Source: a virus
DNA: 62,146 bases
IMG/VR virus record: IMGVR_UViG_3300033183_000484
Coordinates: 1-62,146 of that record
Strand: one strand, 5' to 3'
Below the pieces are notes generated by a model. The model made no database searches and was not told where the DNA came from. It saw nothing but the letters and a program-made list of their open reading frames with translations. The translations under genes and the position numbers were made by a program. Shown here piece by piece: positions 1-8,850 of this stretch (within the stretch, counting starts at the first letter, position 1; every line of letters begins with the position of its first letter).

Positions 1-228
1 AATGCCATCGCTGCTCCAATTGCCTTGGATTGTGATGCCTTCGTGCAGAACGGAGCGACGTTTGTCGGTGACGCTGCCTTCCCGATAGGGCGGCACGAAG
101 GGTTTGCCTGGGGCTTTGGGGAGATCGTCAAAGGCCTCGACGGGTGATGGTGTCAGGGTGGCTTTGGGCGCAGGCATGGGGGTGTCCGGCTCAGTGCTGG
201 ATAGTTTCGATTTGAACTTTGACAGCAT
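1..228 (-). CDS. Bactofilin (polymer-forming cytoskeletal protein), N-terminal part
   Basis: The reading frame is open from the ATG at 228 to the window edge and gives 76 residues, so the C-terminal part is missing. A Pro/Lys-rich tail of about 55 residues leads into RRSVLHEGITIQGNWSSDG, which resembles the start of the beta-helical bactofilin domain. Bactofilins polymerise without nucleotide at the inner membrane and help position wall and shape factors. The gene is probably core host sequence, which would make it the left flank of the phage tail cluster that begins about 100 bp away on the opposite strand. The family assignment rests on the domain entry only, since the repeat core lies outside the window. 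Confidence 0.65.
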   Translation of the reverse strand, partial: MLSKFKSKLSSTEPDTPMPAPKATLTPSPVEAFDDLPKAPGKPFVPPYREGSVTDKRRSVLHEGITIQGNWSSDGI

Positions 229-274
229 GGGATGCGCCCTTTTCTAAAACCATATGGGGCAGATGGGCGAGGAA

Positions 275-288
275 TGACCGTTCGGTCA
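275..288. promoter_or_regulatory. Palindrome upstream of the tail cluster, candidate operator
   Basis: The sequence TGACCG-TT-CGGTCA is a perfect 6-bp inverted repeat between the divergent bactofilin gene and the first tail gene. ACCG/CGGT half-sites of this form are typical of TetR-family operators. No repressor gene is present nearby, so its role as control point of the tail cluster is inference. Confidence 0.35.
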
Positions 289-330
289 AGAGCATCGCAG
301 GCCTTCATATCCTTTTGATGGAGAGAAAAC

Positions 331-1272
331 ATGGCACGAGCCCAAGGGGCGCGGGCGCAAATGGCGCTGGCCTTTGAGACGACCTATGGGGTTCCACCGA
401 TGAGTGGGTATACGCAAATCCCCTTCACGAGCACCACGCTGGGGTCTGAGCAACCGCTGCAGACCTCGGAGGTCTTGGGCTATGGGCGTGATCCGCAAGC
501 GCCTGTGAAAGATGCGGTCACGGCGGATGGCACGATCGTTGTGCCCATTGATGTGGAGAGCTTTGGGTTTTGGTTGACGGCGGCCTTTGGGGTGCCTGTC
601 ACGAGCGGCGATCAGGCGCCTTTTACCCATGAGTTCCGCTCAGGGTCTTGGGCTTTGCCATCGTTTACGGTGGAGACGGCGATGCCGGAGGTGCCACGCT
701 ATGCGCTCTATGCCGGCTGCAAGGTCGATAGCGTGTCGTGGCAGATGGCGCGGTCGGGGCTTTTGACGGCGACGGTCAGTGTGATTGCCCAAGGCGAAGA
801 AGTCTCTGGGAGTTCGTCGGTCGGCACTGTCGAGACGATTGAGCTGAGGCGTTTTGGGCATTTTAACGGAACAATCACCCGCAATGGCCTGGCGATTGGC
901 AATGTCGTCTCTGTTGATCTGACCTATTCCAATACCCTCGATCGGATTGAGACCATTCGCTCGGATGGGAAAATTGATGGGATTGATCCCTCGATTGCGG
1001 CGCTGACCGGGAGCATCACGGTTCGCTTTGCAGATCAAACATTGGTCACCCAAGCGATCAATGGTGAGGCTTGCGCGTTGGAGTTCTCCTACGCGCTTCC
1101 CACCGGCGAAAGCCTGACCCTGACCGCGCACGCTGTCTACCTGCCGCGTCCCCGGATCGAGATCTCTGGCCCGCAAGGGGTACAGGCCAGTTTTGACTGG
1201 CAGGCTGCCAGTGATCCGGTGCTGGGCCGGATGTGCACTGTGACACTGACCAATGATCGCGAGGTATACTGA
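331..1272 (+). CDS. Phage tail tube (major tail) protein
   Basis: This 313-residue protein opens the tail cluster. Its position just before a gpG-type chaperone and the tape measure gene, its size and its beta-strand-rich, Thr/Val-rich composition fit a siphophage tail tube subunit that stacks as rings around the tape measure. The ATG at 331 follows a GGAGAG ribosome site. The C-terminal stretch (about 225-313) has the look of an extra beta-domain. A tail terminator and head-tail connector would normally precede this gene and are absent. The assignment comes from context and general features rather than from a diagnostic motif. Confidence 0.75.
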   Translation: MARAQGARAQMALAFETTYGVPPMSGYTQIPFTSTTLGSEQPLQTSEVLGYGRDPQAPVKDAVTADGTIVVPIDVESFGFWLTAAFGVPVTSGDQAPFTHEFRSGSWALPSFTVETAMPEVPRYALYAGCKVDSVSWQMARSGLLTATVSVIAQGEEVSGSSSVGTVETIELRRFGHFNGTITRNGLAIGNVVSVDLTYSNTLDRIETIRSDGKIDGIDPSIAALTGSITVRFADQTLVTQAINGEACALEFSYALPTGESLTLTAHAVYLPRPRIEISGPQGVQASFDWQAASDPVLGRMCTVTLTNDREVY

Positions 1273-1274
1273 CC

Positions 1275-1637
1275 ATGCTCCGTTTAAATCTCTCCATTGA
1301 GCCGCGTTGGCTTGATCTTGGCCATGGAGTCCGCCTGCTGGTGGAGCCCTTGACCACCGCCATCATGCTGGCTGCGCGCGGTGACCCGGCGATTGTTGCT
1401 GCAGCAGCGGAAGACGAGGCCGCCACGTCCAATGATGATCTCGCGCGGATTGTGGCCAAAGCCGTTGCCCGCATCGTTGTCAAAGATTGGGAGGGCGTCG
1501 GTGATGAGGAGGGCAAACCTCTCGAGGTGACGCCCGAGGGCATTGAGGCACTCTTAGAAATCTGGCCGATCTTTGAGGCCTTCCAGACCAAATACATCGC
1601 GGGTGCGCTGATACTGGATGCAGAAAAAAACGTCTGA
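1275..1637 (+). CDS. Tail assembly chaperone, gpG-like (short form)
   Basis: This acidic, helical 120-residue protein starts two bases after the tail tube stop. In lambda-like phages gpG and its frameshifted form gpGT coat the tape measure protein and recruit tube subunits before assembly. The same place, size and acidity are seen here, and the gene ends in the slippery run gaA-AAA-AAC just before its TGA. Normal termination gives this short form, while -1 slippage at 1625-1631 gives the long form described next. No enzymatic function is expected. Confidence 0.75.
   Translation: MLRLNLSIEPRWLDLGHGVRLLVEPLTTAIMLAARGDPAIVAAAAEDEAATSNDDLARIVAKAVARIVVKDWEGVGDEEGKPLEVTPEGIEALLEIWPIFEAFQTKYIAGALILDAEKNV
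1625..1631 (+). other. A_AAA_AAC slippery heptamer, programmed -1 frameshift site
   Basis: The heptamer is in the correct zero frame (GAA AAA AAC), two codons before the gpG-like stop. The -1 frame is open from 1631 to the TGA at 1967-1969. This is the standard X_XXY_YYZ arrangement of siphophage tail chaperone genes. Downstream GC-rich sequence may form a stimulatory structure, which was not modelled. Confidence 0.8.
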
Positions 1638-1969
1638 CCGCTCTTGCCGACTGGGAGTTCGGCGGGGGCGGCGGCTATTGCGCGGCCTGTTCCACGATCT
1701 GCCCGGACTGTCCGCGTAACCTCCATAAACCGCTGACCCTTGAGGGCTGGCAGGTCTGGGATCTGGTCCAACGTCTAGGAGGTCAGTTGCGCGTCGCAAG
1801 CGGGATGAGCGGCAGTGTTATCCTCGGCTGGGATATGACTGCGGCGCTTCAACTTGGCGCGGCTCTTGGGCTCTCACCCCTCATCCTCGCGGAACTTCTG
1901 TCGCCCATTGAGGCGGTGATGGTGCGTAAAATCAACGAAACGTCGCAGGCCGAAGCAGGCCTGATCTGA
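1631..1969 (+). CDS. Frameshift extension of the tail chaperone (gpT-like part)
   Basis: Reading on in the -1 frame after AAC gives about 112 further residues with no stop, so the gpGT-like fusion is about 231 residues. Early in the extension are two cysteine pairs, CAAC and CPDC, that could bind a metal. The end (GWDMTAALQLGAALGLSPLILAE begins here in part; see residues around 1840-1920) resembles DUF1799-type proteins found between tail chaperone and tape measure genes. An independent start at 1787 (TTG) is possible but would discard the conserved first half. The extension would tether tube subunits to the gpG-coated tape measure by analogy with lambda. Confidence 0.7.
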   Translation, partial: RLTALADWEFGGGGGYCAACSTICPDCPRNLHKPLTLEGWQVWDLVQRLGGQLRVASGMSGSVILGWDMTAALQLGAALGLSPLILAELLSPIEAVMVRKINETSQAEAGLI

Positions 1970-2017
1970 CCTCGTCTCTCTCTGGAGCGGGGTCTTATGC
2001 TTTGAGGACACTGAGTG

Positions 2018-4456
2018 ATGGCTGACAAACGTGTATCCGTTCGATTGTCTGCGACGGGCGGCCGCCAGGTGCGCTCTGAGTTGGAGGGGGTTGGCGCGTC
2101 GGGGGCAAAGGGCTTTGGGCGTCTGTCTCGAGAAATGGATCACGCCAATGCGCGGATAGCGGCTTTTGCCCGTCGTGCAAAACTAGCCGGTTGGGCGGCA
2201 GCAACGGCCCTGTCGGCGGCTGTGGTCTCGATGACCCGCTCGACGGTCTCTGCCGCCAATGAAATCTCACAACTCTCCCAAGTGGCCAATGCCAATCCTG
2301 AGGTCTTCCAGCGCTGGTCTGCTGCCTCCGCAACGGTTGGCATCGCGCAGGAAAAACTCGCCGATATTTTGAAGGATGTGAACGACCGGGTTGGGGACTT
2401 CCTGCAGACGGGTGGTGGCCCGATGGCAGACTTTTTTGAAAACATTGCCCCTCGGGTTGGGGTGACGGCGGATCAGTTTGCGCGTTTGTCCGGCCCGGAG
2501 GCTTTGCAGCTTTATGTGGATAGTCTGCAAAAGGCGGGTGTGAACAGCCAAGAGATGACCTTTTATCTTGAGGCCATGGCGTCGGACGCCACACGGCTCA
2601 TTCCGCTGTTGCAGAATGGCGGTGCAGAAATGACCCGCCTTGGGGCGCAAGCCGAGAGGCTTGGGGCGGTGCTTGATGCGGATGCTCTTGCAGCCTTGCG
2701 GCGCTCAGAACTGGCCTTGGTGAGTATTGGTCAGGTCTTCACAGGCCTGCGCAATAAGGTTGCCGTTGCACTCGCACCATCCCTTGAGGCTGTTGCCAAT
2801 GCTTTTGTGGCACTGGCCTCTGAGACCAGTCCGATTGCCAAGGCCTTTGACGCGGTGCTCGCCCATCTTGATCGGCTGGCCATTTATGCCGGCACCTTTG
2901 TTAGTTTTATGGCGGGGCGTTGGGTGGCGGGGATGGCTGCGGCGGCGCTCTCGGTACGGGGTCTGGCCACAACCTTGGTGGTACTCAAAGGGGCGCTCAT
3001 CCGTACAGGCATTGGGGCGCTGATCGTTGGGGCTGGGGAGTTGGTCTACTGGTTTACCCGGTTGTCCTCGGGCGCGGGTGGCTTTGGGGAGGCCATGGGG
3101 CTCTTACAGGATTTGGCCCTTGAGGTGTGGGACCGCCTCACTTTGGGAGCGTGCAGTGTCACTGCGCAGTGGGCTGCGATGTTTTTTGACATGACGCAGG
3201 GTGCGGCAGCGAGCCTGGCAGGAGCGATTGAGAGTGTTGTGGACTTTGGCAATGTCACGGCCAATACCTTTGAGGGGGCGCTCTTGGCCATAAAGGAGAT
3301 CTGGTCACGTTTGCCGGCGGTGATTGGGGATTTGGTCTATCGGGCAGCCAATCGCATGCTGCAGGGCATGGAAGCGATGCTCAATGGGGCCATTGGGCGC
3401 ATTGATGCCTTCACCGGTAAAATCCGAGAGGCATTGGCGGCAATTGGAGTTGAGACCACCTTCGGCACCATTGGAGAAATCTCTCTGGGCGATATTGCCA
3501 ACCCCTATGCGCAAGGGGCTGAGGAGGCGGGCCTTGCCGCCTCGGAGGCCTTCCGCAAAGCCTTTGAGGACAATCCCCTGGCGGTTCCGGACTTTGGTTT
3601 GGAGGGACTTGCTAGGGAGGCCCAAGCGGCGGCGGATCGATCGCGCGAGGCCGCGCAGGATTTGGCGCAGGGTGCGATGGCCCCTCTGACCTCTTGGCAG
3701 GCCTTGAAGGAGGCCGTGACAGGTGCTGGCGATGCGGGATCGTCGGCGCTGGATGAGGCGTCAAGCTCGGCCGATCGGCTCACCTCCGCATTGGGATCTG
3801 CTGCCAGCACAGCCGGATCCGCTGGGGCTCAGGTTCTGACCGGATGGCGTGCTGTTAGGGAGGCGCTCACCTCTTATGCCACGGAGGCGTTGAACTGGGG
3901 CAAGGGACTTGGCGAAACCCTAACAGGCGCCTTTGGTAGCGCGGAAAGCGCTTTCCGAAGCTTCGTCGAGACTGGCAAGTTCGACTTCAAGGGACTCGTG
4001 CGCTCGATTCTGGCCGACCTCGCGGTTCTGTCATTCAAACGCGCGGTCTTGGGCCCGATTGCCTCGGCGCTTTCCGGTGTCTTTGGCGGTGGGTCGGTTG
4101 CAGCGGCTGTTTCTCATGCGGGAGGTATCGTTGGGCTGTCTGGGCATAGTCGCTCTGTGCCTGCACTGGCCTTTGCTGCGGCACCTCGGATGCATGCGGG
4201 TGGTTGGGCAGGCCTTCGTCCCGACGAGGTGCCAACTATCCTGCAACGCGGAGAGAGGGTCTTATCGCGCAACGACATAGCCCGAGGGGTCGATGGGCCC
4301 GCTCCTGTCGCTGTTCACCTCAATGTTGATGCACGTGGCGCACAAATGGGGGTGGCCGAACAAATCACTGCGGTCATACGAAGCGCTCAGCCTGAATTTG
4401 AACGCATCGCAATCGCCGCGGTTGGCAATGCGATGCGCAGGGGGCGCATGGCATGA
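2018..4456 (+). CDS. Phage tail tape measure protein
   Basis: This 812-residue protein is rich in Ala, Gly and helices, with hydrophobic segments near residues 60-80 and 290-340. Several long helical stretches are typical of tape measure proteins, which fill the tail tube, set its length and help DNA or tip passage into the target cell. The start is the ATG at 2018, although a GTG lies three bases upstream. By the usual proportion of about 1.5 angstrom per residue the tail would be near 120 nm, which is an inference. The C-terminus overlaps the next gene by four bases (ATGA), as do most later tail genes. Confidence 0.9.
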   Translation: MADKRVSVRLSATGGRQVRSELEGVGASGAKGFGRLSREMDHANARIAAFARRAKLAGWAAATALSAAVVSMTRSTVSAANEISQLSQVANANPEVFQRWSAASATVGIAQEKLADILKDVNDRVGDFLQTGGGPMADFFENIAPRVGVTADQFARLSGPEALQLYVDSLQKAGVNSQEMTFYLEAMASDATRLIPLLQNGGAEMTRLGAQAERLGAVLDADALAALRRSELALVSIGQVFTGLRNKVAVALAPSLEAVANAFVALASETSPIAKAFDAVLAHLDRLAIYAGTFVSFMAGRWVAGMAAAALSVRGLATTLVVLKGALIRTGIGALIVGAGELVYWFTRLSSGAGGFGEAMGLLQDLALEVWDRLTLGACSVTAQWAAMFFDMTQGAAASLAGAIESVVDFGNVTANTFEGALLAIKEIWSRLPAVIGDLVYRAANRMLQGMEAMLNGAIGRIDAFTGKIREALAAIGVETTFGTIGEISLGDIANPYAQGAEEAGLAASEAFRKAFEDNPLAVPDFGLEGLAREAQAAADRSREAAQDLAQGAMAPLTSWQALKEAVTGAGDAGSSALDEASSSADRLTSALGSAASTAGSAGAQVLTGWRAVREALTSYATEALNWGKGLGETLTGAFGSAESAFRSFVETGKFDFKGLVRSILADLAVLSFKRAVLGPIASALSGVFGGGSVAAAVSHAGGIVGLSGHSRSVPALAFAAAPRMHAGGWAGLRPDEVPTILQRGERVLSRNDIARGVDGPAPVAVHLNVDARGAQMGVAEQITAVIRSAQPEFERIAIAAVGNAMRRGRMA

Positions 4457-5052
4457 GTACCATAATTGAACTGCCGCGCACTTGGATCACCGCACTCGAG
4501 CGCCGATTGGTTTCTGCAACCAGCCAAACGCAGTCTCCTTTCACCGGAACAACCGAGGTGCAAAATTGGGGAGGCGAATGGTGGGAATATGACATTGAAT
4601 TTGCAACCCAATCTGGCTCCGTAGCCCGCGCGGTCTCCGCAGCACTTACCGCCCTTGGCTCAGGTCAAAACCTACTGCTCCTCGCAGATCCAACCATTAT
4701 TCCTAAGAGCCTTACTTACACGATCACGCTTGCAGCGGAAGTGACCGGCAGCCACGTGATCCATACCCAAGGTTGGCCCCCTAACCTTCCCGCTATGGCC
4801 TCCGGCGATTTTTTCTCAGTCGGAGCCGCACGCGATACACGTTTGCACCAAATTACGTTTGATGCATCAGCAGACAGCAACGGCATTGCAACGTTAACAA
4901 TCTTTCCAGCCATTCGTGGATCCTTACCTGCAAACACACCCCTCGAAGTCAATCAGCCGCAGGTCCTTTTACGCCCAACCAATCCTGTCCCTACCCGAAT
5001 TGAGCGGGTCGCCCGCCACCGCTTCACTATGTCAGCTCGAGAGGCCCTATGA
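4453..5052 (+). CDS. Distal tail protein
   Basis: This 199-residue protein lies directly after the tape measure gene, where siphophages encode the first tip proteins. It is beta-rich and has a Trp-rich patch near residues 35-45 (NWGGEWWEYDIEF) that resembles phage distal tail or gpM-like proteins. It likely caps the tube end and links it to the next tip component. No catalytic motif is seen. It is translationally coupled on both sides through ATGA overlaps. Confidence 0.6.
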   Translation: MSTIIELPRTWITALERRLVSATSQTQSPFTGTTEVQNWGGEWWEYDIEFATQSGSVARAVSAALTALGSGQNLLLLADPTIIPKSLTYTITLAAEVTGSHVIHTQGWPPNLPAMASGDFFSVGAARDTRLHQITFDASADSNGIATLTIFPAIRGSLPANTPLEVNQPQVLLRPTNPVPTRIERVARHRFTMSAREAL

Positions 5053-5609
5053 GCCGAGACCTATCAGCAACTGTTGCCGAAGCATTAGGCAGCTCCGACC
5101 TACGCCCCGCACTCTTTTTTGAAGGAGTATTTCCATCTGGTGTCGTTCGGATTTGGACCGGGCTAGGCTCAATCGATTGGGACAGCAAAAAATGGACCGG
5201 TGTTGGCAGCCTCCTCAGCTTTGGGTCTTTAGAGGAAGCCTCTGACGTTGTGGCCTCTGGTACCTCAGTTTCGCTCTCAGGCGTGCCATTAGATCTCGTA
5301 GCGCTCGCAATTGAAGAAGCCCGTCAAGGCCAGGCGGGACGTATATGGCTCGCGTTTCTCGCTCAAGATCGCACCGTTCTTGCCGACCCTATGCAGGCGT
5401 TTTCGGGACGATTGGATGTCCCGGAACTGCAAGAGGATGGTCAAACGTGTCGGATTACGATCAGCTATGAAAACCGACTGATTGACCTCAGTGCTCCACG
5501 CAGTTGGCGTTATACCCATGAAAGTCAGCAAGTTCTTTTCCCAGGCGATCGCGGATTTGAACATGTCACAGCCATTCAAGATCAAGAAGTCACTTGGGGG
5601 CGTGGCTAA
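5049..5609 (+). CDS. DUF2163-like tail tip protein
   Basis: This 186-residue protein has the pattern LRPALFFEGVFPSGVVRIWTG near its start and a central region matching the N-terminal part of DUF2163 / BR0599-type phage proteins, which sit in the tip of alphaproteobacterial siphophages and gene transfer agents. In those particles the protein forms part of the baseplate hub upstream of a cell-wall peptidase. Order and spacing here are the same. Residues around 100-160 carry the NRLIDLSAPRSWRYT stretch expected in the family. The gene overlaps the next by one base (TAATG). Confidence 0.7.
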   Translation: MSRDLSATVAEALGSSDLRPALFFEGVFPSGVVRIWTGLGSIDWDSKKWTGVGSLLSFGSLEEASDVVASGTSVSLSGVPLDLVALAIEEARQGQAGRIWLAFLAQDRTVLADPMQAFSGRLDVPELQEDGQTCRITISYENRLIDLSAPRSWRYTHESQQVLFPGDRGFEHVTAIQDQEVTWGRG

Positions 5610-6022
5610 TGGAGCACCCGCGCGTTCCCCATTGGGAAGAGATCTTACAAACAGCTTTTTCTGCTGCAGGTGAACGTCCCTTTGTATGGGGCCACCATGA
5701 CTGCGCAACCTGGGCTTTTGATCTGCGCCGTGACCTCACACTTGGCCCAGACCATGCCGCCCTTTGGCGCGGTCGATACAGTACACCGATTGGGTCTCAG
5801 CGTATCTTGCGTAAGCTTGGGTGGCAAAATTTTGAGGATGGCGCTCGAGCATTGCTGGGAAAGCCGCTCGCAGATCCACGCTTCGCACGACGCGGCGACC
5901 TGGTCCTCGGAGGAACTCCCGAAGCCTTTGGTATCGTCTTCGGGGCAAAGGCTGCATTCTTAGCCCCCAAGGGTCTGGTGTACCTGCAGATTTCTGCCTG
6001 CCGCCTTGCGTGGAGGACCTGA
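5609..6022 (+). CDS. NlpC/P60- or DUF6950-like tail tip peptidase
   Basis: This 137-residue protein starts at an ATG that shares its first base with the previous stop. The segment FVWGHHDCATWAFD provides a Cys within the HDCxxW context typical of papain-like NlpC/P60 tail peptidases, and RRGDLVLG follows at the usual distance. A clear catalytic His after RGDLV is not obvious (GTPEAFGIVFG), so activity may be lost, as in the DUF6950 group. In gene transfer agents and lambda (gpK) this protein sits in the tip and helps cross the peptidoglycan. Confidence 0.7.
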   Translation: MEHPRVPHWEEILQTAFSAAGERPFVWGHHDCATWAFDLRRDLTLGPDHAALWRGRYSTPIGSQRILRKLGWQNFEDGARALLGKPLADPRFARRGDLVLGGTPEAFGIVFGAKAAFLAPKGLVYLQISACRLAWRT

Positions 6023-6025
6023 GAG

Positions 6026-8623
6026 ATGCCACCTGTCGTTCTTGGAGCTGTAGCACTCGGGGGCGCTGCCATCGCCGCAGGAGGTGTGGCAGCCGCCTTT
6101 GCCGCAACTGGGCTTGTTGGCTTTGCGGCCTCCTTTGGGGCCTCGATGCTTCTATCGGCTGCGGCTCAGGCGTTAATGCCGACACCCAGCCTCGGACAGA
6201 TGGAAATGAAGGCGCGCACCGTGACAGTCCGCGAGCCCGTAATGCCAAGAGAGCTCGTTTATGGCCGCGTGCGCAAAGGAGGCGTGATTGTTTTCCTGCA
6301 TGCTACAGGCACGAAGGATAAAGACCTACACCTTGTCATCGTCTTGGCGGCACATCAGATCAAATCGATTGGGGCGATCTATTTTGAAGGCGAAGAAGCC
6401 ATTGATGCATTGGGCACACCTCAAGGCAGATGGTCAAACAAACTCTCCGTCGAAAAACGCCTTGGCACCGATGATCAGACAGCCTTTACAGGGTTAATAG
6501 AGGCGGCGCCCGAATTTTGGACAGAACATCATCGCTTGGCTGGCTGCGCGGCATTGTATCTGCGCCTCACATATGATCCCGACGTTTTCCCAAGCGGCAT
6601 TCCAAACATCACCGTCGATGTAGAGGGCAAGGCCGATATCTTAGACCCAAGATCGAACACAGAAATCTACACCGATAATGCCGCGCTCTGTATCGCCGAT
6701 TACATGTCACATCCTCTCTACGGAATCGGCGCTGAAGTTGGACAAGACGATGGCCTTGATCTCGACAGCCTGATTGAGGCGGCAAACATTTGTGATGAGA
6801 CGATCTCTCTTGCAAAGGGAGGAACCGAGCCACGCTATACCTGTAACGGCGTCGTATCCCTATCAGAACCTCCAAAAACGATCATTGAGGCGATGCTCAC
6901 AGCGATGGCAGGTCGAAGCATATGGAGAGCCGGACAGTGGCATCTCCTTGCAGGCGCATATCGGGTTCCAGAGACGACACTGACAGCCGATGATGTCCGC
7001 GACGGCGGGATGACACTGACGACGCGGCAAAGTCGCATGTCAAATTTTAATGCTGTGCGTGGGCAATTTGTAAGCCCAGACAACAACTGGCAGCCAGATG
7101 ACTTTCCGGCCTACGCCAGCGAAGTTTACCGACTGGAGGACAATGGCGAGCAGGTCTGGCGAGATATCTCCCTGCCCTTCACGATTTCCCCATCGATGGC
7201 TCAGCGGCTTGCCAAAATTGAATTGGAACGTGCTCGACGGCAAATGACACTCAGGGTCTCTGGAAAATTGAAGGCCTGGCGTGTCGCTGCCGGCGAAACA
7301 ACCTTTGTCACCTATCCGCGCTGGGGCTTCGGAGGCGCAGAGGGATCACCCGGAAAGCCCTTTGAGATCGAAGGTGTAAGGCTCGACTTAAACCAGGTTG
7401 GTCATGGGCCACGCCTGGCACCTGAATTGATGCTGAGAGAAACTTCTCCACGCGTCTATGACTGGGATGCCTCAGAAGAACAGATTTATGAGGCAGCTCC
7501 ACGTACAACACTGCCTACAGCATTTGATATCGCCCCACCCGGCGCACCGCAAATGTCAGAAGAACTCTATGTGACGCGCGATGGCTCGGCCGTTAAAGTC
7601 TTACTTCGCATGACTTGGGAACCGGCGGCCTCAGGCTTTGTGGACACATATCAGGTCGAAACCCGTCAAAATGGCGGGAATTGGATAGATCGTGGCCGCA
7701 CGACTGGAACGATGATGGAGGTACGGGACATTGAGCCTGGCCAATGGGACGTTCGCATCAAGGCGTTGTCCGTTTTGGGTGTCTCTTCAGTTTGGCGCGA
7801 CGGCGCAATGGAGGTTATGGGCTTAACCGCTCCCCCGGAAGTTCTATTGGGACTGACGATCCAATCCGCTGGTGGGCTAGCTATCCTCAAATGGCAACGC
7901 TCAGTTGATGTGGATGTTCGAGTGGGCGGCAATATCATCATCCGCCACAGCAAAGAGGCCACAGCCAGCTGGGCCAATTCTACGCTTATGGACCGTGTCT
8001 CTGGCAGTGAAGCTATTGCGGTCGTGCCGTTAAAACCCGGAACTTATTTATTACGTGCAGAAGACAGTGAGGGCCGCATAGGCCCCGTGACCACGGTCAC
8101 AACCAAAGGGGTCCAAATTTTAAGCTTCGCACAGTTGAACACTTTGGTAGCGGAGCCTTCGTTTGAGGGATCGAAAACCAATCTCAAAACTGCCAGTGCA
8201 ACCTTGCAACTTACAAGCAGCCCCAATTCCAACGGGCGCCCAGAGGTGGAAGCTCTTGAAGGTCTCTACAATTTTGCAAGTCGTCTAGACTTTGGAGAAC
8301 TCAAACGTGTGCGATTGCGCTCAGATATTATGGTCGGAGCAGCCGCTCTGTCCGATTACATTGATGATCGCGTCACCCCTATCGACACTTGGGCAGACTT
8401 CGACGGATCTGAGGGAGCGGACATCGACGTTGTCCTTGAGGTGCGCGAAACCGACGACGATCCAACAACATCAAACCCATCTTGGGGGCCATGGGGTCGC
8501 ATCGACAATAGTGAAATCGAAGCGAGAGCGGTCGAAGCGCGGGCGTGGCTGCGCACGAATGACCCAGCCTTTACGCCAATTGTTTCGGAATTACGGCTGA
8601 TAGCAGATGAGGTTTCATCGTGA
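6026..8623 (+). CDS. Tail tip / host specificity protein (gpJ or TipJ-like)
   Basis: This is an 865-residue protein. Residues 1-60 form a hydrophobic Gly/Ala-rich lead typical of TipJ-family proteins, followed by a conserved domain with MPRELVYGRVRKGGVIVFL. The middle has phage-hub type beta domains, and a fibronectin type III-like stretch lies near 505-620. The C-terminal 200 residues are probably the receptor-facing part. In siphophages this protein forms the central hub or fibre that contacts the receptor. It is the largest tip gene in the cluster and is coupled to the next one by GTGA. Confidence 0.85.
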   Translation: MPPVVLGAVALGGAAIAAGGVAAAFAATGLVGFAASFGASMLLSAAAQALMPTPSLGQMEMKARTVTVREPVMPRELVYGRVRKGGVIVFLHATGTKDKDLHLVIVLAAHQIKSIGAIYFEGEEAIDALGTPQGRWSNKLSVEKRLGTDDQTAFTGLIEAAPEFWTEHHRLAGCAALYLRLTYDPDVFPSGIPNITVDVEGKADILDPRSNTEIYTDNAALCIADYMSHPLYGIGAEVGQDDGLDLDSLIEAANICDETISLAKGGTEPRYTCNGVVSLSEPPKTIIEAMLTAMAGRSIWRAGQWHLLAGAYRVPETTLTADDVRDGGMTLTTRQSRMSNFNAVRGQFVSPDNNWQPDDFPAYASEVYRLEDNGEQVWRDISLPFTISPSMAQRLAKIELERARRQMTLRVSGKLKAWRVAAGETTFVTYPRWGFGGAEGSPGKPFEIEGVRLDLNQVGHGPRLAPELMLRETSPRVYDWDASEEQIYEAAPRTTLPTAFDIAPPGAPQMSEELYVTRDGSAVKVLLRMTWEPAASGFVDTYQVETRQNGGNWIDRGRTTGTMMEVRDIEPGQWDVRIKALSVLGVSSVWRDGAMEVMGLTAPPEVLLGLTIQSAGGLAILKWQRSVDVDVRVGGNIIIRHSKEATASWANSTLMDRVSGSEAIAVVPLKPGTYLLRAEDSEGRIGPVTTVTTKGVQILSFAQLNTLVAEPSFEGSKTNLKTASATLQLTSSPNSNGRPEVEALEGLYNFASRLDFGELKRVRLRSDIMVGAAALSDYIDDRVTPIDTWADFDGSEGADIDVVLEVRETDDDPTTSNPSWGPWGRIDNSEIEARAVEARAWLRTNDPAFTPIVSELRLIADEVSS

Positions 8624-8850
8624 CCCAAATTCAAAGTTTCGTGATTATTAACGACAATGGAGCTGCCGTACGCGCTCAGATCAATCAGGTTCTGCTCGCG
8701 CTCAGATCGACCAATAGCGGTAGCCTTGAACCGACAGCCACCGCGCCTGGCATGCTCTGGTTGGACACCAGCACCACACCATCGACGCTCAAACTACGTG
8801 ATGTCACAGATAGCCTATTTGAACCGCTTCTCGACGGAGGTTCATATTGA
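8620..8850 (+). CDS. Small fibre-associated phage protein
   Basis: This 76-residue protein starts at a GTG that overlaps the tip gene stop. The pattern of VRAQINQVLLALRSTNSG followed by a WLDTS motif and LKLRD is common to N-terminal modules of alphaproteobacterial tail fibres and to short separate proteins near the tip. It probably binds the tip or a fibre. The exact role is unknown. Confidence 0.6.
   Translation: MTQIQSFVIINDNGAAVRAQINQVLLALRSTNSGSLEPTATAPGMLWLDTSTTPSTLKLRDVTDSLFEPLLDGGSY

Noticed and set aside
286-630. 114-codon minus-strand frame opposite the tail tube gene
   Set aside because: It is Arg-rich and of low complexity, overlaps a well-supported gene, and has no ribosome site; it is a shadow frame.
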